The notes beneath the pieces were generated by a model that was not told the origin of the DNA, searched no databases, and saw only the letters and a list, made by a program, of their open reading frames with translations. A program made the translations under genes and the position numbers. Source: Anas platyrhynchos (taxonomy: Eukaryota; Chordata; Aves; Anseriformes; Anatidae). From it: a stretch of 64,000 bases of DNA. Shown one piece after another: positions 1 through 14,030 of the stretch. Within the stretch, counting starts at the first letter, position 1, and the number at the start of each line of letters is the position of its first letter. The stretch covers positions 57,000,001 through 57,064,000 of the forward strand of contig NC_092590.1 in the NCBI RefSeq assembly GCF_047663525.1. Direction: 5' to 3'.

Positions 1-3000
1 GGGGGAAGTCTAGAATTTCCAACTGAGCCTCAAAGGACTTGTTCAACAAACTTTATCTTGGATAGCAGCTTGAAGAAATGGTAGTACAAAAGTCAAGAAG
101 TAATAAAAGAATTCGATCTTAAAATACTTGAGTAGAATTTGTCAGGAAAAAAAATAATTCAGAATGAATAGAACAATATAAATAGAAACTTTTAATTTTA
201 AATTTCAGTTGACACTGAGAATACACTGCATAAAAAATCTGCCTGTTTTTTCTTCTCTATAACCTATTTTAAAAGATCAGGTAATAAAGGGAAAAACAAA
301 AACCTTTTATCAAATCAATTTAATTTCATCTGTCTTTTAAATAGGTATATTATGTATCTAGATGAAGTCAGTGGGCAGAACTAAATGGTTCCAAAGAAAA
401 ATTAACCACATTCCAAAAGCATACGTAATTGTCATAAATCTCCTTCTGAATGAACCAGACTCTTTCCATTGATTTTAGAGTACTCAAATAATGAATTTAG
501 ACTAGATGCTTAACTTTCAAGAGAGTTTGATTATTCAAGATGAATCCTATCCTCAGTCTAATAAAAGGAACCTCCTAATCATTTAACTCAGTTCTTCTCT
601 ATCTCGTCCCACCCATCTTCTTTATCTTGTCCCATCCATCTCTCTTCTCATGAAGAAGAAAATATTTTTTATGCAGAAGAAAAACCCTAAGGGACAGAAC
701 GAGATGCAAATGTACACACACACATTTTCAGATCAAAGGTGCTCATTTCAATCAGTAACACAACAGGAAGCACACACTAGACTTGAATACCTACAAATAC
801 AATCTGATGTTCTAGCAGTCCATCATCTTTCTGTTTTCCTATCCACATGCATACTAAACTCATGAGACAATACCATGCAAAAATCCATTTTTATCTGTTA
901 CCCTCTCATGGTATGGATATAACTACTATTAGGTGAACCTATTTTTTCTCTTTAAATATGTTTTTGTTTTGTTTTGTTTTTTCAGAGGATCTTCTAATTT
1001 GTAAGGGTCTTTTAATCACCATTCTATATGAATGCCTCACAAAAATGTATTAATACAATATCTCCATGAAATAAAAATAAAAATTTTACTAGCAGGGGGA
1101 TGTGTTGACAAAGTCTAACTGACATCAGTACAGAGACTATATTTTTCAAGCAGACAGCTTGAAAGTTAAGTAATCACTTGCAATTGTATGCTGAAGTCCC
1201 ACTGACTATAGTGGGATTTGAGACTGTATTTATAGATAGACATTTGCTGAATGCAGATGTGCATGAAAGAGAATTGGAAAAGATTATTTCTGATTAAATA
1301 TCTTAGTCACAAGGTCATTCCTCTGACTGCTCTGTTTTCTAGCTCTGCAATATAAAGCTTAAGGTAAACAAACAAACAAAAAAAACCAATCAAATACAAA
1401 GAAAGAAACATACAAGAAACCTCCACTAACAAGTACTCTAGATGCTGGCAGATATGTGTTATCTGACTAACAATATGAGTTCATTAGTCACTTCTGCCAT
1501 GACTTTTAGTATGAATTTATATTAATTGTTCATAATGTAAAGAGAAAAAAAAAAGCGTACATTTTTAGGCAAAGTATGGTATGAAAAATTTTCTCTTAAT
1601 TCAAATAATTTTTTCTTTAGCTAACCCATAAAATATCTTAATCTCTGTTTGCAAATGAGTCCCTTATTCAGTTATGAGTAGAAGAAAATGATAACTGAGC
1701 TTTCAGGCTGTAAGGAGAAATCAGTGTGATGTGCTAACCTAAAATTAAAATATTATCAATTTTTGGAAATGAAATCATTGTATGACAACCTCAAGTTTTC
1801 ACCCGTGAGGCCTTGTATGAGTCATGGGGGATGAACAGATGTGGACAATAATGTGATAGCACTACCTGTCTGAGATGGAGAAAAGGACAGGGCATCATGT
1901 TCTGGCATCAAAAACAGTCTGTGGCTGTTGAAACTTCCACAGGTGTGGTGTAGACATTTGGTCCGAGAACAAGACTGCATCTATCCTGAATTAACCCTGG
2001 CAAATATATAATACAGCTGTGAGAAACTTCAGCATGTGCTGCTTTAATCTACTGATTTGCTCCTTTTGCCTTCATTGTTAATGTAAAACATAGTGTATGT
2101 TAAAGCCTACAGGAACACCGTGCATACATATGAGAGGAAAATTAAAAGGTTGTGTTCTTTCACCAACAGGAGTTTCACATGGTGCACTCTGAGACTTACT
2201 AGCAGTGTCTAGGTTTGCTCACCTCTGTAAAAATCATCATGTTGTAAAAGAAAAAATTTAAAAAAATCTTCCTGTGTGCTGATTTTTTACATCTTCTGTT
2301 AAAGAGAAGGGAAATAACAGTATCAGAATAAGAGCAGTTATTTTTTGTCCATTAGAAGGCATAGCTTTATCAATTAGAAATGGTTAGTTTGTCACCCAGA
2401 TTTTGGAACTGTGTGCTAATCTCTGAATTAGTTGCCTGTCATCTGAGGCTATGTATCACTATGCAAATATGCATCACTAAATGACCTTTGTGGTTAAATT
2501 TAGATGAGCACTTAAGGAAAAAACTGTCGGTTTCATTTAATTTTCCCAAAGTCTTTGTCAGTGTATCTAAGGATCTCAGTCACCCTGGGGTGTTACCCAA
2601 GGTACATGAATAATCAAAGCAAACCCATCGTTTTGAAGTACTTTAAAAAATAAATGTTAAAATGTATTGATAACGTGATTAACAAAACAAACTTAGCTAG
2701 CTTCTCGTTTCATTCTCCCTGTTGCCTCTCTGAGAGTTGTTCCTTGACTTATTTTACTTAAGATTATGCAGCCAACCAGTATTGTTATAATAGTTAAAAT
2801 GATTTAACTACTGCTTATGTGTTACTCTAGGTACAGTTTAGACATATATGCATAATTGGATGTGTTGTTTATAGCATAGAGTGGCAGAGAGAGTCATTAA
2901 CCAAGTTTGCCTCCTCTCTCTCAGGCTCAGGTTGAGACTGGTCTAGGTGCAAGGTCAAATTGCAATGTTCTACACAACCACATCTGCTTAATTCTCTGAT

Positions 3001-4004
3001 GGCAAGGAATAATGCATTTTTTCTGTCACTTTTAACTCATTTCTGAACCCATAGATGTGAGAAGTGTGGTCCAAACTGGAAACAAGAACTAGATGTAAAC
3101 ATTTTAAAGCTGTTTCAAGTAGAATTTATGTTGCATGTGGAAGAAATGGATATGAAGATATTATGCTATTATTTTATGATGGGTACAGTTTATTCTGTAT
3201 TTTGCTTCAGACATGTCAGCAAAAATTTTTTAGGAAGTTTTTAGGAAGTGATACCTCCTGAGATGAATAATGGTGTGATTTTTCTAAACCTAAGCATTTT
3301 GCTGTATTGAGCTGGTTTTACTTCTATACAGAAGAGGAAGGACAATGCTTTCTGTAGAAGTCACGGTAAATGTTTTTGTAAGTAATTGAACTTCATTTAC
3401 CAGGTAGAAATGCACTGTAGCAGTGATATTTACCACATCAGTGATTACAAGGCAATTATAAAATCACATCAGCTTATTAAAATTGATGAGCAATGCTATA
3501 CCTATACATGATTTGTTAAAAAGTATCAGTGTAGCTGATAATTCTATAAAGTATGCAGAGAGAAAATTAACAAGTTATGCTTGTATCTTCATTTAAAGTG
3601 AAAACGGCAACCTTTAAATTCTTTAAAACATTTCTTGTTTGCATTTTTGAGTGAGAAATCACAGGAAAGAACATACAGTGAAACTGTTTTTTGAAACAAA
3701 CTGTAGTAACAGAACCAGTTAAGATCAAGGCCTTCCCTGAAAACAGTTCTGCATATTTCACATTTTCTTTAACAGTTTTCTAACGACAGCTATAGCTGAT
3801 TATTTATACTTGTCTCCCTGGTTTAGAGTGAAATTCCAACCTTTAAAGCATATATAGGTCTTCTTAAGAAATTAGTTAGGCTCTTCCATGATCTTAAATA
3901 AAGTAAAAATTATTTATTACTGCAGGTATGGTGTATTTTAAATCCATTGAAACTCATAGGAATGTTTCTATTGACCTGCAGTAGGTCAGAGCTGAAGTTA
4001 TCAA

Positions 4005-4620
4005 AGTGTTTTTTTTTTTTAGTATGGTAATTGTTTCGGGTTGCTGAATCCAGGAGCCTTACAGAGGTGCAGCCCGCAGTGAGCCTGAGCACACGCTCCC
4101 AGATGCAGTACTGTATACACATACACCCACAGCCGACCACACCAATCTTCTCAGACAGAAATCGAAGCACTTGTACAAACAAGACAGCTCTGGCTACCTC
4201 ACCCTGGTCTCCTTTCTTGTTGAGCAGGATGAAAGTCTTCTTAGTGGAAAGCATATATACAAAGATACATCTATGCACACATGCAACATAGGCTCCTTCA
4301 GCAGCTAGGACAGCCTCTCTGGTAGATGGTCCAGGACCCACAGTCTCCTCTGATCCTTCCCCTTCCCATCTTCAGTCCTGCTAAACATCCTATAGGAAAT
4401 CTGGTGCAATCCTCCTCTGCATCCTAAGTCCTGTAACCCTTCCTGGGCACTGGTGGTTTGTGAGGAGATCTGAGAGCTGCTCCCCTTGGTGCACCTGATG
4501 GCTGCCACCCCAGGCCCATGGGACTGGGCTGGGTCTTGTGGCTCCAGTGGGTGGCTGGGGCTCCCCTACCTGCCCATGTCCCTCTGCACTCCTTTGTGCT
4601 CATGGAAATGAGTTTTTAAT
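4005..4620. repeat. Unclassified GC-richer block, possible old retroelement
   Basis: A block clearly richer in G+C than its AT-rich surroundings. On the minus strand it ends in a run of As (plus-strand T run at 4010-4020), as a retroposed sequence would. The open frames inside (143 codons on minus at 3910-4341, 86 on plus at 4031-4291) are Cys-rich and match no protein I recognise. I found no target duplication. It could be a worn LTR or a processed sequence. Confidence 0.35.
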
Positions 4621-7600
4621 CACGTACTCTAACCATAATGAACAGGCACGCTTGAAAAAGAGAATAGCAGCACATTTGGAAAAGCAATTAAAACTGCTAT
4701 TTATAACTGCATGTTATTCCTATCAAAATGATAAGAAAAAACTCCAATTTCTTCACAAGGATTCAGCTGTTGTTTTCTTTTTTAAAGTGAATCTTTCAAT
4801 CCTTGTCCCTGTCCCTTTTGTAAATGCTCTCTGTGAATTTGTATAGTTCATTAAAAAAAATGAAACATTTGTAAAAGAATGTTTAAAGATGTATGAAAAT
4901 ATTGAGTTATTCTTTTTATAATTGTACACATGCTTAACCAAAGAGCAGAAATATTAAAAATATTGCCTAGCCAATATCCAGTGTGCAATGTTTAAATTTT
5001 GCATTGTTGCAATTATTCACAATTTTTATATAATTGCTATTTTACAAATTTAAAGAACTAGCAAATTGAAAGAAATTGTAGTTTGGTCCTAAAATTTAAA
5101 AAGCAAAAACAGCAGCTAATTTAAATAGATTATTCTTAATGAGATGCTGCTCAGCTTTAACATGCAGCTAATTCAATTTTCACGTGAAAAATAAATAAAT
5201 TAACTAGAGAGATTAACATAGAAAGTTCAGGAATAAGTGGGGAATGATTCTATCTAATAGTTTCCTTTGAAATTTACTGGTAAATTTGTTGTTCATCCAA
5301 GAGTTGTAAAGGTGACACCGTGTGGTAATAAAGAATATTGCTCCAGTATTCATTGGGAACCAAAAGGTTGTTTCGAATTGCGGTTTCTACATATATAAAT
5401 GGTTACATGACAATTGATGTGGCCTGTAGTTTTTCCCTGAAAGGTCCTCCATGGATGTCATATCACTACCATTTTAGATTTGAAGTAACTCAATGTAAAA
5501 AAAAAAAAAAAAACTAAAAAAAAACAACAACAACAAAAAACAATCCTTGACTTTTGGACCTCAGTCTAGTCCTTTTGTTTTTGTTTTGCATCTTTAGAGA
5601 ACTAAGTGTATTTCAACACTGCTCCTCAAATTCAGCTGTTATGCTTTGTCCTGATGTAGATAAACAGAGAGGGCACAGAAAACCTGAGAATAACATTAAT
5701 TACATCTTCTCTATATAGATAGCATGTATACAAATATGCCCCTTAAAAAAAAACAATATGGTATAGAGCACAAATCATGTAACTACACCTGCAACATATT
5801 CAAAGGTTATAAAATGATATATGTGGGGTTACCACCTTATTTTTGCCTATGCATAGTCCTTGCAGTGGCTAAAAGGATAGTTCAGTGGAAATAAATGATG
5901 TTGGGAAAAACGGTAGCCAAACTATTGCATGTTTAAAGCTGCTGTTATCACAGCTTGGTCATTACCGCTGTGCAGTGCTGAGCCTGAACAGAAGAGCACT
6001 CTAAGTCCTGATATGAGACAGCTTCTGTTCTTCCAAAATGTGGTTGTAACCAACCAGTAGATTTGTCCTGCTGGCCTTATGTGATGAGATGGCTGGAATG
6101 GGAGGCTTTGCTAGATGTCTTAGTGGCGGGTCTTTAGAGCTTGTTTCAAAGTAGGAATTTCAATTGCAAAATTGTACCTCATTGCCATGCCAATAATCCT
6201 AGCTTTAAGAAAATGAATAAATGTGTGATACTGATAGAAATGTGTTTAAAAAATTTAATCAAGTCCAACTTTTTGCCTACATGAAACTAGCCTTTATGTG
6301 TATTGAGAAATTATGTTCACAGAGCCCCATCCCTCTTTTGTTGGTTGGCCTCTGCTCAAAATGCAGCATTGTATGTCCTGTATATGGCATAGAATTAGTG
6401 TTAAGCCACATTCTTCTATTAAAACCAGCATTATTACAGGATCCTTATTCAACACGAAATCTAATTCTTCAGCCTTCTCTTTGTCCTACCTTTCAGTCAA
6501 GATTTAGCAATACTGTTGCCTGCCACAGATACACATAAGCCATCATTCCCTCACCTGGCAGCAGCTCTCAGGCCACCACTCTCAGTCTTGCAGAGCCCTG
6601 CAATTAGAATAGCCAAACCCCAACTATTCAATTAATTTTGCATATAAGCATGAGTGACCATAAATGTTTGAAGTAAAGTTGTTCTTACTCCCTTCAGTCT
6701 TGGAAATGTACTTAAATGTTATGTGATCATATTTATGATCATAATTACTATTTCATGTATGTTCACTGCCCTGCATAAGTGATAAGGGGTGTGAAGTAAC
6801 AGGCAGATTCCAACTGCCTTCGCTTCACTAGGTTTGGAGAATAAAGACGTTATGGGCTGGTGTGGGTGAAAAGTCAGTAAAAAATGCAACAGATAGGTGA
6901 TGAATATCCCCAAGTAGGGAGCCAGATATCAGTCAAAAAGGTATTAATATTGGTGAAAGCTGCAGTTAAATGGATTACTCCTAAATGAAAAGCTTCACAT
7001 GAGAAAGAATATGGGAGGATTTGAAATATTGCAGGATATCAAGTAATTTATTAAAGAGTAACTAAAATGTGACAGAATGATAATCGTGGATGTTATTTTT
7101 AAAGCCATTGTTCTGCTGGGAGGAAAGATGAAAAATAGAGATGATGTTGAGCTAAGAACACTGGAAAAAACTACTGAAAAATAAGACAAAGGGATAAAGA
7201 AAGATCTTTTAAAGTTAGTATCACTTTAGGAAAGGATCAATAAGGACTTTACTTAAAGCTGAGGATTTTCTGTTTTTCCACTGGCTCATTTGAATATAAG
7301 AAATGACTTTGCAGTTCTGTTGGAGAAGTATTATCAGGAGTGTCTATGGTACAGCATTGAATAGATAGAATAATCAGTAATATTACAGTAGGTGTAGATA
7401 TTAATTGCCACTCTAGCAAAATTCACCATTAAATATCACTTAATCCAATGAGCAGAGAACATCACAGGATGGTATGAATATGATTATTACAACAAATTAG
7501 TTACATTGAAATGGTAAATGAAAGAAGATTTTTAAGTCTGTGGTACAAATTATGGTGGAATAAAGTAGGAACTACAAAGTAGTAATTTGTACATAAGGTC

Positions 7601-8793
7601 ATACTGTTCGTTAGGTACGATCGGTTTACTTGTCTTTCAGTGAGGGATTAGTCAGGTACAAGGGACTGCACAGGTGGTTATTATGGAGCAGCTGACATGC
7701 TGGATTTCAGTGCATAATTATCTATATACTCATTCCATGAAGTTCTCAATTTCAAAAGGCAGCCTTTCATTCATTAAGGGAACTAATTAGTAGAATTAAC
7801 TAGATGAAGAAGCCCTGCAAGACTGAAAAACTGCCAAAACTCCAAAAAGAAGTCTGCACCTCAAGCAAAAATAGTGTGGAGGGAACTTACATAACTCCAG
7901 TCTAAACTAATGAATGAACATCTGTGAAGTGTCAAACAATTAAGCTGATAACGTACATGGAACAGAAAAAAAAACATTTGATCAGAGAAAACATATTCTC
8001 TCTTAGAGGTCATATGTAAGGGTAATATGAGATTTGCCAAGATTCAAGGAGAATTGCATCTTGCCAAGATACTAAAATAAAGTAAAAAATAATTAATTTT
8101 AAAGACTTTTCAACTTTATATTAAAACAAATAGAAGCTGTTCACATCCAGTGCCAGAGTCCTATTCCTGCTATGCAAAGGAGTATCAAAACTGGCAAGGC
8201 TTATGTAGGACACAAACAAATATGTTAAATCAACTTCTTAATATAACAGTGAGGGGTAGGGGAGCATCAACCTTATTGTGAAGCTGTAAAATCCTGGGTA
8301 AGGGATTCAAAAGAGTTATCATCTGTTCTTTCTCCAGTGAACAGATTTAGTGCCTCAAATCTAGTTTTCAAAGAAAAAATCCAGCCATACAGTTACATGA
8401 GAGCCAGCACGTCCACAAAAGGAATAGCTTTCACACCTGCTGCTGACCTTTGCTTATATGAACTCCCAGTCCATCTCCAAAAGACTTCTCTGATCCAATA
8501 CAACAAAGAAATTTAGTAAATGGCATAATTTACAAGAACCCCTAGTGGCTGCTGCCATGGGAGCAGAGGAGCAAAGCAACATCAAATCTTGACCTCTTTA
8601 AAGGTTAGTAAGAAAATAGTAATATAGCATTGTCACAGGGCAGGTCATAAGGCACATTTTGTACTGAGTTTGGGTATTTTAATGTCTGATTCAGGGACTA
8701 TCTGATATCAAGCCTGGAAGCCCGGCCAACTGTGCAGCTGACAGGCAAGAAACTGAATAGACTGTTTGTGCTGTGGATAATAGGGAAGGCTAT

Positions 8794-8810
8794 CACACAC
8801 ACACACACAC
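8794..8810 (+). repeat. Short (CA)n microsatellite
   Basis: About eight CA units. Confidence 0.85.
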
Positions 8811-11800
8811 GCAACCAAATAAATGTAAATTCCTAAGAATACAGGCACTTCCTACCCTACTCTGTCACATCAGTTCTGAATAATGATCTTAACATTTCTA
8901 CTGAGTACCCAGAACAGAAAAAGTAGAAGTGGACTAATGACTAATACTACTAAGAAAAGGGCACTGCCAAGAACAACTGGAGAAGATGTAAACAATACAA
9001 CTGGGGAAATGCATACAGAATTTCAAAGTACAAAGTGGTGCACTGGTAGGTAGGAGAGAAGCAGCCGTGCCACCATGCTCTCCTAGCTAAGCACAGCATC
9101 TGAAAGCATCTCTGTGCACTAATCAGTCTTGGAGTGACTGCCGCTCAGATGCAGCTGTGAAAAAGAAGGCTTAGGTATTTCTAACAGGTGAAGTATTTAG
9201 AAGTGCTAGGAATAATCTAATTAAAGTCAGGCAGCTTTAAACAGTATAGGCTTGATGAAATTTACTCAAGATATTTAAAGAATGGATGAAGTGCTTCTAA
9301 TGCAGTTACAGGTCATTCATGAGGGGGCTTTCCAGATTAAGACATGTTTTGAACACTAGTGAAGTCATAGCCTCACTAAAAATTCAGTGTGGTGGATAGA
9401 AGAAATAGGGATGGTGTTTAAATTCATTCTGTTGAAAAACAACAAAATAACTAAATTGCATTAGCCTCTGGATTCCTGTAGGTAGCAGATCTGTATTATT
9501 TTTTCTAGATAAAAATGACATCAATCTAGCTACTTTGTATGTCAGGCTAACAGGCTTACTGGACAACCAAATCAAGTAACTTCTGGGTATTTTCTGCTCC
9601 AGGTAACAAATGTTGCTTTGGCAGTCTCTTAACAGTTTATCTAGCGAATTATATTTTCTCCTCCTATATGAAAGTTATTATATATTAACTAACTTAATAA
9701 ACTGATAACATTGAGTCAGACATCAGTGCTCTTTAGGTCTAGGAAGACAAATCCTTTTCACTGTAGATTCAAATGGGATTCTCTTGAAAAAGCACACTTC
9801 TCTATTTTTCCCTGTGGGTTGACTTCTATCAGTTTGTCAGCTGTGAATCATGCCTCCCAGATGATTTCCAGCATCTGTGGACTGTTTGTTCATACAGTAT
9901 AGCAGATGCTTGTTTAGATCCTTAGAAGTGTGCAGTTAGATGTGGTTTTGCCACACAATTTGAGTTAGAAATACTTCTCAAGTATCACACTTGTGCTTGC
10001 TCCTGGGAAAAATTCTCCATCTATGGATGTGGTCCAGGCAGATGGTGTATGCATAGGACTGAAGCTCAAGATACCAGTTGATGAGTCTTGTGTTCATCTT
10101 CTGCTTGATCTCCAACAACTTTCGAGGAGCATGGTTAGTCACTTGAGAGATAAGAACATTGGAAAGTTTGGATTAAACGCATTTAACTTCTTTTGTTGCA
10201 AAGCACTTTATTTCATTGTACTTCTGCTCTTGAAGGCTTTAGCTGCCACATAAAGCAGTGTGCATGCTGCTGTAGAAGTTCTTCCCCGAGGTTTTGCACA
10301 GAGCATCTATAAACAATTCTTTTTCAAATCTAATTTTTAGACAACAAAGTATCATAAAGAATTTATTATAATTACTATTAATCCTGGCAAATTTGCTTGT
10401 GTAGGCAATTCAAATGTAATCCCTGTAAAATGGGGTTGGGAAGAAGGAAAGTACTGTGAAACTCAAAACACAGATATAAAACACTGGTAATATCTGAACT
10501 GAGAAGGAATTTATCTGGTTCTTGGTAGTGCTTTCTCTGCATTTTAATCTTTTTGCTTCATTTTAGTTCCTTAATTATTGTACACCCTGTTTGGCATTAA
10601 TCTGTCTCAGAAGTGATATCTGCTGCCTTAGGTGACTCAGGACTACTTGAGCCTGAGTCAACAGAGCTGTCAAGAGCTGAGCTGTCTGTCAACATAAACA
10701 GAAATATGATCAAAACACACTGATATCTTCCTCCCCACTTTCCCTGGTGTATTAACTTAATTAAAATTATTACAACAGCAAGAATAAAACTGTAAGTAGG
10801 CTACATCTTGTTGAAATAGCAGTTGCATTTTAAAAACAAATGAAACTACCACCACCAGTAGCCTGTTAGAGGAGGTAAAAGTCTCCACCACAATTAGAAA
10901 GTTCCATCATTAAGACTTTAGCACAAGCCAACAGTGAAAGTGTGCATTACAATATTGTTCTAAAATGCTTTCTATTTTTGTAATGTTATTGTTCATAGTT
11001 CAGTTGTCTCTTAACAAGCAGCTATTCTATACTTTAATTTATTCATTCTCCAGTCTGTGATCCTATCCTTTACTTATCACACATTGTTCAACATCTGCAT
11101 CAGACAGAGCTATTGGAGCTATTGATAACTTTATTTTCTATGACTTACTAGAGAATATGTGTTTTTTGAATGATCACATAGAATGGTAAAGGAAGGAAGT
11201 ATTTTACTGCTGTAAAATGCAAGACACAAAGGCATTAGTATAAAGTCTTCTTGGTGAAGGATTGCTTAGTTTGAGATATTTGGGATATAATTTTCTTGGG
11301 GTATGTAGTAATTCAGTAAATCCAAATTTGAAATCTCTTTGGCTTCAGGTGGATTTCTAGCTTTTGGGGCAATCCTGTGAGCTTAGCTATGGTTGTTATT
11401 CAAGCAGCATAAAATGAACACAGCCTAGAATGGCCTAATCTAAATAAACTGCTTAGCATCATTTGAGAACCACTCTGATGCAAACAGACTCTGAAATTGC
11501 CAGTAAAACACTTGAAACATTCACAGTTCTTTCCAACTCCTACTGCGTAGGGGATTCCCCCATACCTAATACTGCAACAAAGAATTTATTTATTTAATGC
11601 CAGAAAAGCTCCAGTCTGTCCTTTGTCCTTAACACCTTTGACAACTTGCCTCATGGTGTCAATGTTCACAATCCCACTGTATAGTTTAATGTGGTATTAC
11701 TGTGGCAGCTTAGAACCACTGAGCAATGTGGATGACGTCTTCACTGCAGTTAAGCATACCCAGCTAAGCTGGGTGATTTGGGCCTGCTCTTGGGCTGTCT

Positions 11801-12440
11801 GTAGCTTTAAGCATTGAGTCTAGCTGCCACTTAACCACCCTGCCTGACTTCATTTCCCACATTTTTTAGCACGTGGGATATCGTAACGCATTACTGTTTC
11901 AGCTGAAACAGTATACATATATTTTTTTGGTCCAAGACAGAACTGCAGACATCCAAGTTCTTTCCTCCAAAGCATAGTGCTTCCAGCCATTTCAAATAAA
12001 AGGTTATCTGAATTTGTTTTGTTCTCTAAATTCTTCCAAATGGCCACTATTTTTTTGCAACAACTAGGAGCTCTCAGATAAATTGGCCAGACAACATAGA
12101 ATACCTTTGAACAACACTATCAGTGACAGATTTCTAACAAGCAGAATATTGTCTTATGTCGTTCTGGAGTATGGCAATTTTGTAAATGAGGAGGGTTGGA
12201 TAACCTTAATGATAAACTGTGGTATCAGTCCTAGATGTAACTATTCAACATGACTCCTTGTAGTTGGATCCCACCTCCTAATGGGAGCACTTTCTACATT
12301 AGGACTTTTGATAAACAAATGTCACTTGAACTCAACCTCTTGTATGTGGACCTAAACTCAATTTCTTACATCTGTCGTCAATGTCATGACCTCAACAAAA
12401 TACTGAAAAGATAAAAAACAACAACAGACCAAAGAGTTAA

Positions 12441-12449
12441 ACAAACAAA

Positions 12450-12496
<47 letters not shown>

Positions 12497-12497
12497 T
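12441..12497 (+). repeat. Microsatellite (AAAT)n and (AAT)n
   Basis: acaaacaaat passes into aaat units and then about nine ata/aat triplets. It is a compound simple repeat in intergenic DNA. Confidence 0.95.
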
Positions 12498-12779
12498 GAA
12501 ATTATTCTTTAGGAGACAGGAAAAGCTTCATGCTGCAATTCCCATGCAGTTGTTACCCAGACAAGCTGCCTAAGCTAAAGATTGCAAAATGGCAGTAGAG
12601 CTGCTCACCTTTTTCTACAGCCGAAGAAAACATTTGTACAGGAAATCAGTGTTAGGGATTTTTTTTTTTCCCCTGACCTTCCTGGGGGTTTAGCCACTTG
12701 GGCTCAGGGCAAACATGGAGAAAATGCAGCTGATGGTTTTAAAATAAAGAGCAAGTAAAAATCTCCTTCGAGGGGACCT

Positions 12780-13085
12780 CCATGCAGCTCTGCAACTGGA
12801 GCTCCTTCTTCGTCTGCTTGGGACTCCTGAGACTCTTGTGGGTGGTCATTGCTTGAGCTGCTCTGTGGCAATGTCGTGCCTCTGCCTTGTTGATCCAGAT
12901 ATTGACCTGCTGGCTCACTGTCCCTGCTGGAGCTGGGTCCTTACCCTGTCACCCCAACCATGGGGTGGTGGGACAGGCTGCTGCTTGACAACTGGCTCCT
13001 GCCAGTGCTGCTGCTTGACAACCTAAATGTCAGGGAGCCAGTTCGTGTGCATCTCTGGGGGATTGTGCAGGGGGTAGGAGTGTTT
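12780..13085. repeat. Unclassified GC-richer block with internal direct repeat
   Basis: About 300 bp of higher G+C content in AT-rich intergenic DNA. The 14-mer tgctgcttgacaac occurs twice about 40 bp apart (near 12979 and 13009). The 62-codon open frame across it is not recognisable. It may be an old repeat fragment. Confidence 0.3.
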
Positions 13086-13268
13086 CTCATGTTTCAGAAA
13101 AGCCTTTGATACCATGGACACCCAAAACCTCAGTGATTATAAAACTACCAAAATTATAGATGTTGTACAACTTCAGTTTTACAAGCTATACAATTTCAGT
13201 TTTATCGGCTCTTGACAACATCAGCCTGGTGATAGATTCGCTTCCTAGCATGTTTTCATACTCTTGAT

Positions 13269-13299
13269 ATTATTATTATTATTATTATTATTTATTATT
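13269..13299 (+). repeat. Microsatellite (TTA)n
   Basis: About ten TTA/ATT triplets with one interruption near the 3' end. Confidence 0.9.
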
Positions 13300-13862
13300 C
13301 ATATGGCTGGAAAGTTCCACATCCATCTTTCAGTGTTGTTTTCCACTCCACACCTCCACTGCCTTGTACTGTGATTATATTTCCTAATTCATAGATAATA
13401 ATTTTAATGCTTTAACAAAGACCAAAGTGTTTGTATAAAAGAGTGTATTTTGCCACTTCCCCTCGAAAATAGATCCAGATTGTATTCATCGATACAGCTT
13501 GTGGACATCCTCAAGGATATCTCCCACAGGAAGAGGAATATCTGAGAAGTGCCATTACAGAGAAAAATAAACCATTAGCTCTGCTCTGTTCCAGGGAGTG
13601 AGCTGTGGTTAAACAGAATTAAAGTCTAATCAAGCCGTCTCTTCTACAAAATAAAATTAATATTCCCTTAAAGCAATGAATTTCCATAATACATCCATCA
13701 CATCCATCTCTTCCAAAATACAGATGTGGGTGTGCAGCTGCAAATCTTCTTTTCTACTGAGATATTTCAGCCCTTCAGGAGTGCTTGAAGGCAACAGGAT
13801 ACACTTTACATTTTCAGAAGGTCCCATTTCCTGTAATATCTGTGCTTTCCAGAGGTCAGGTT

Positions 13863-14030
13863 AAGGAAAGAAAGAAGGAAGGAAAGAAGGAAGAAAGGAA
13901 AGAAAAAAAAAAGAGAAAGGAAAAGGAAAAGGAAAAGAGAAAGAGAAAGAGAAAGAGAAAGAGAAAAAGAAAAAGAAAAAAAAAAAAAAAAAAAAGAGAG
14001 AAAGAAAAAGAGAAAGAAAAAGAGAGAGAA
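13863..14030 (+). repeat. 168-base homopurine tract (GA/AAG-rich)
   Basis: Every base from 13863 to 14030 is A or G: GGAA/GAAA units, then AAAAGG, then GAGAAA repeats, a run of A, and GAGAAAG again. The Lys/Glu-rich and Phe/Ser-rich open frames on the two strands are translations of this tract and not genes. Confidence 0.95.
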
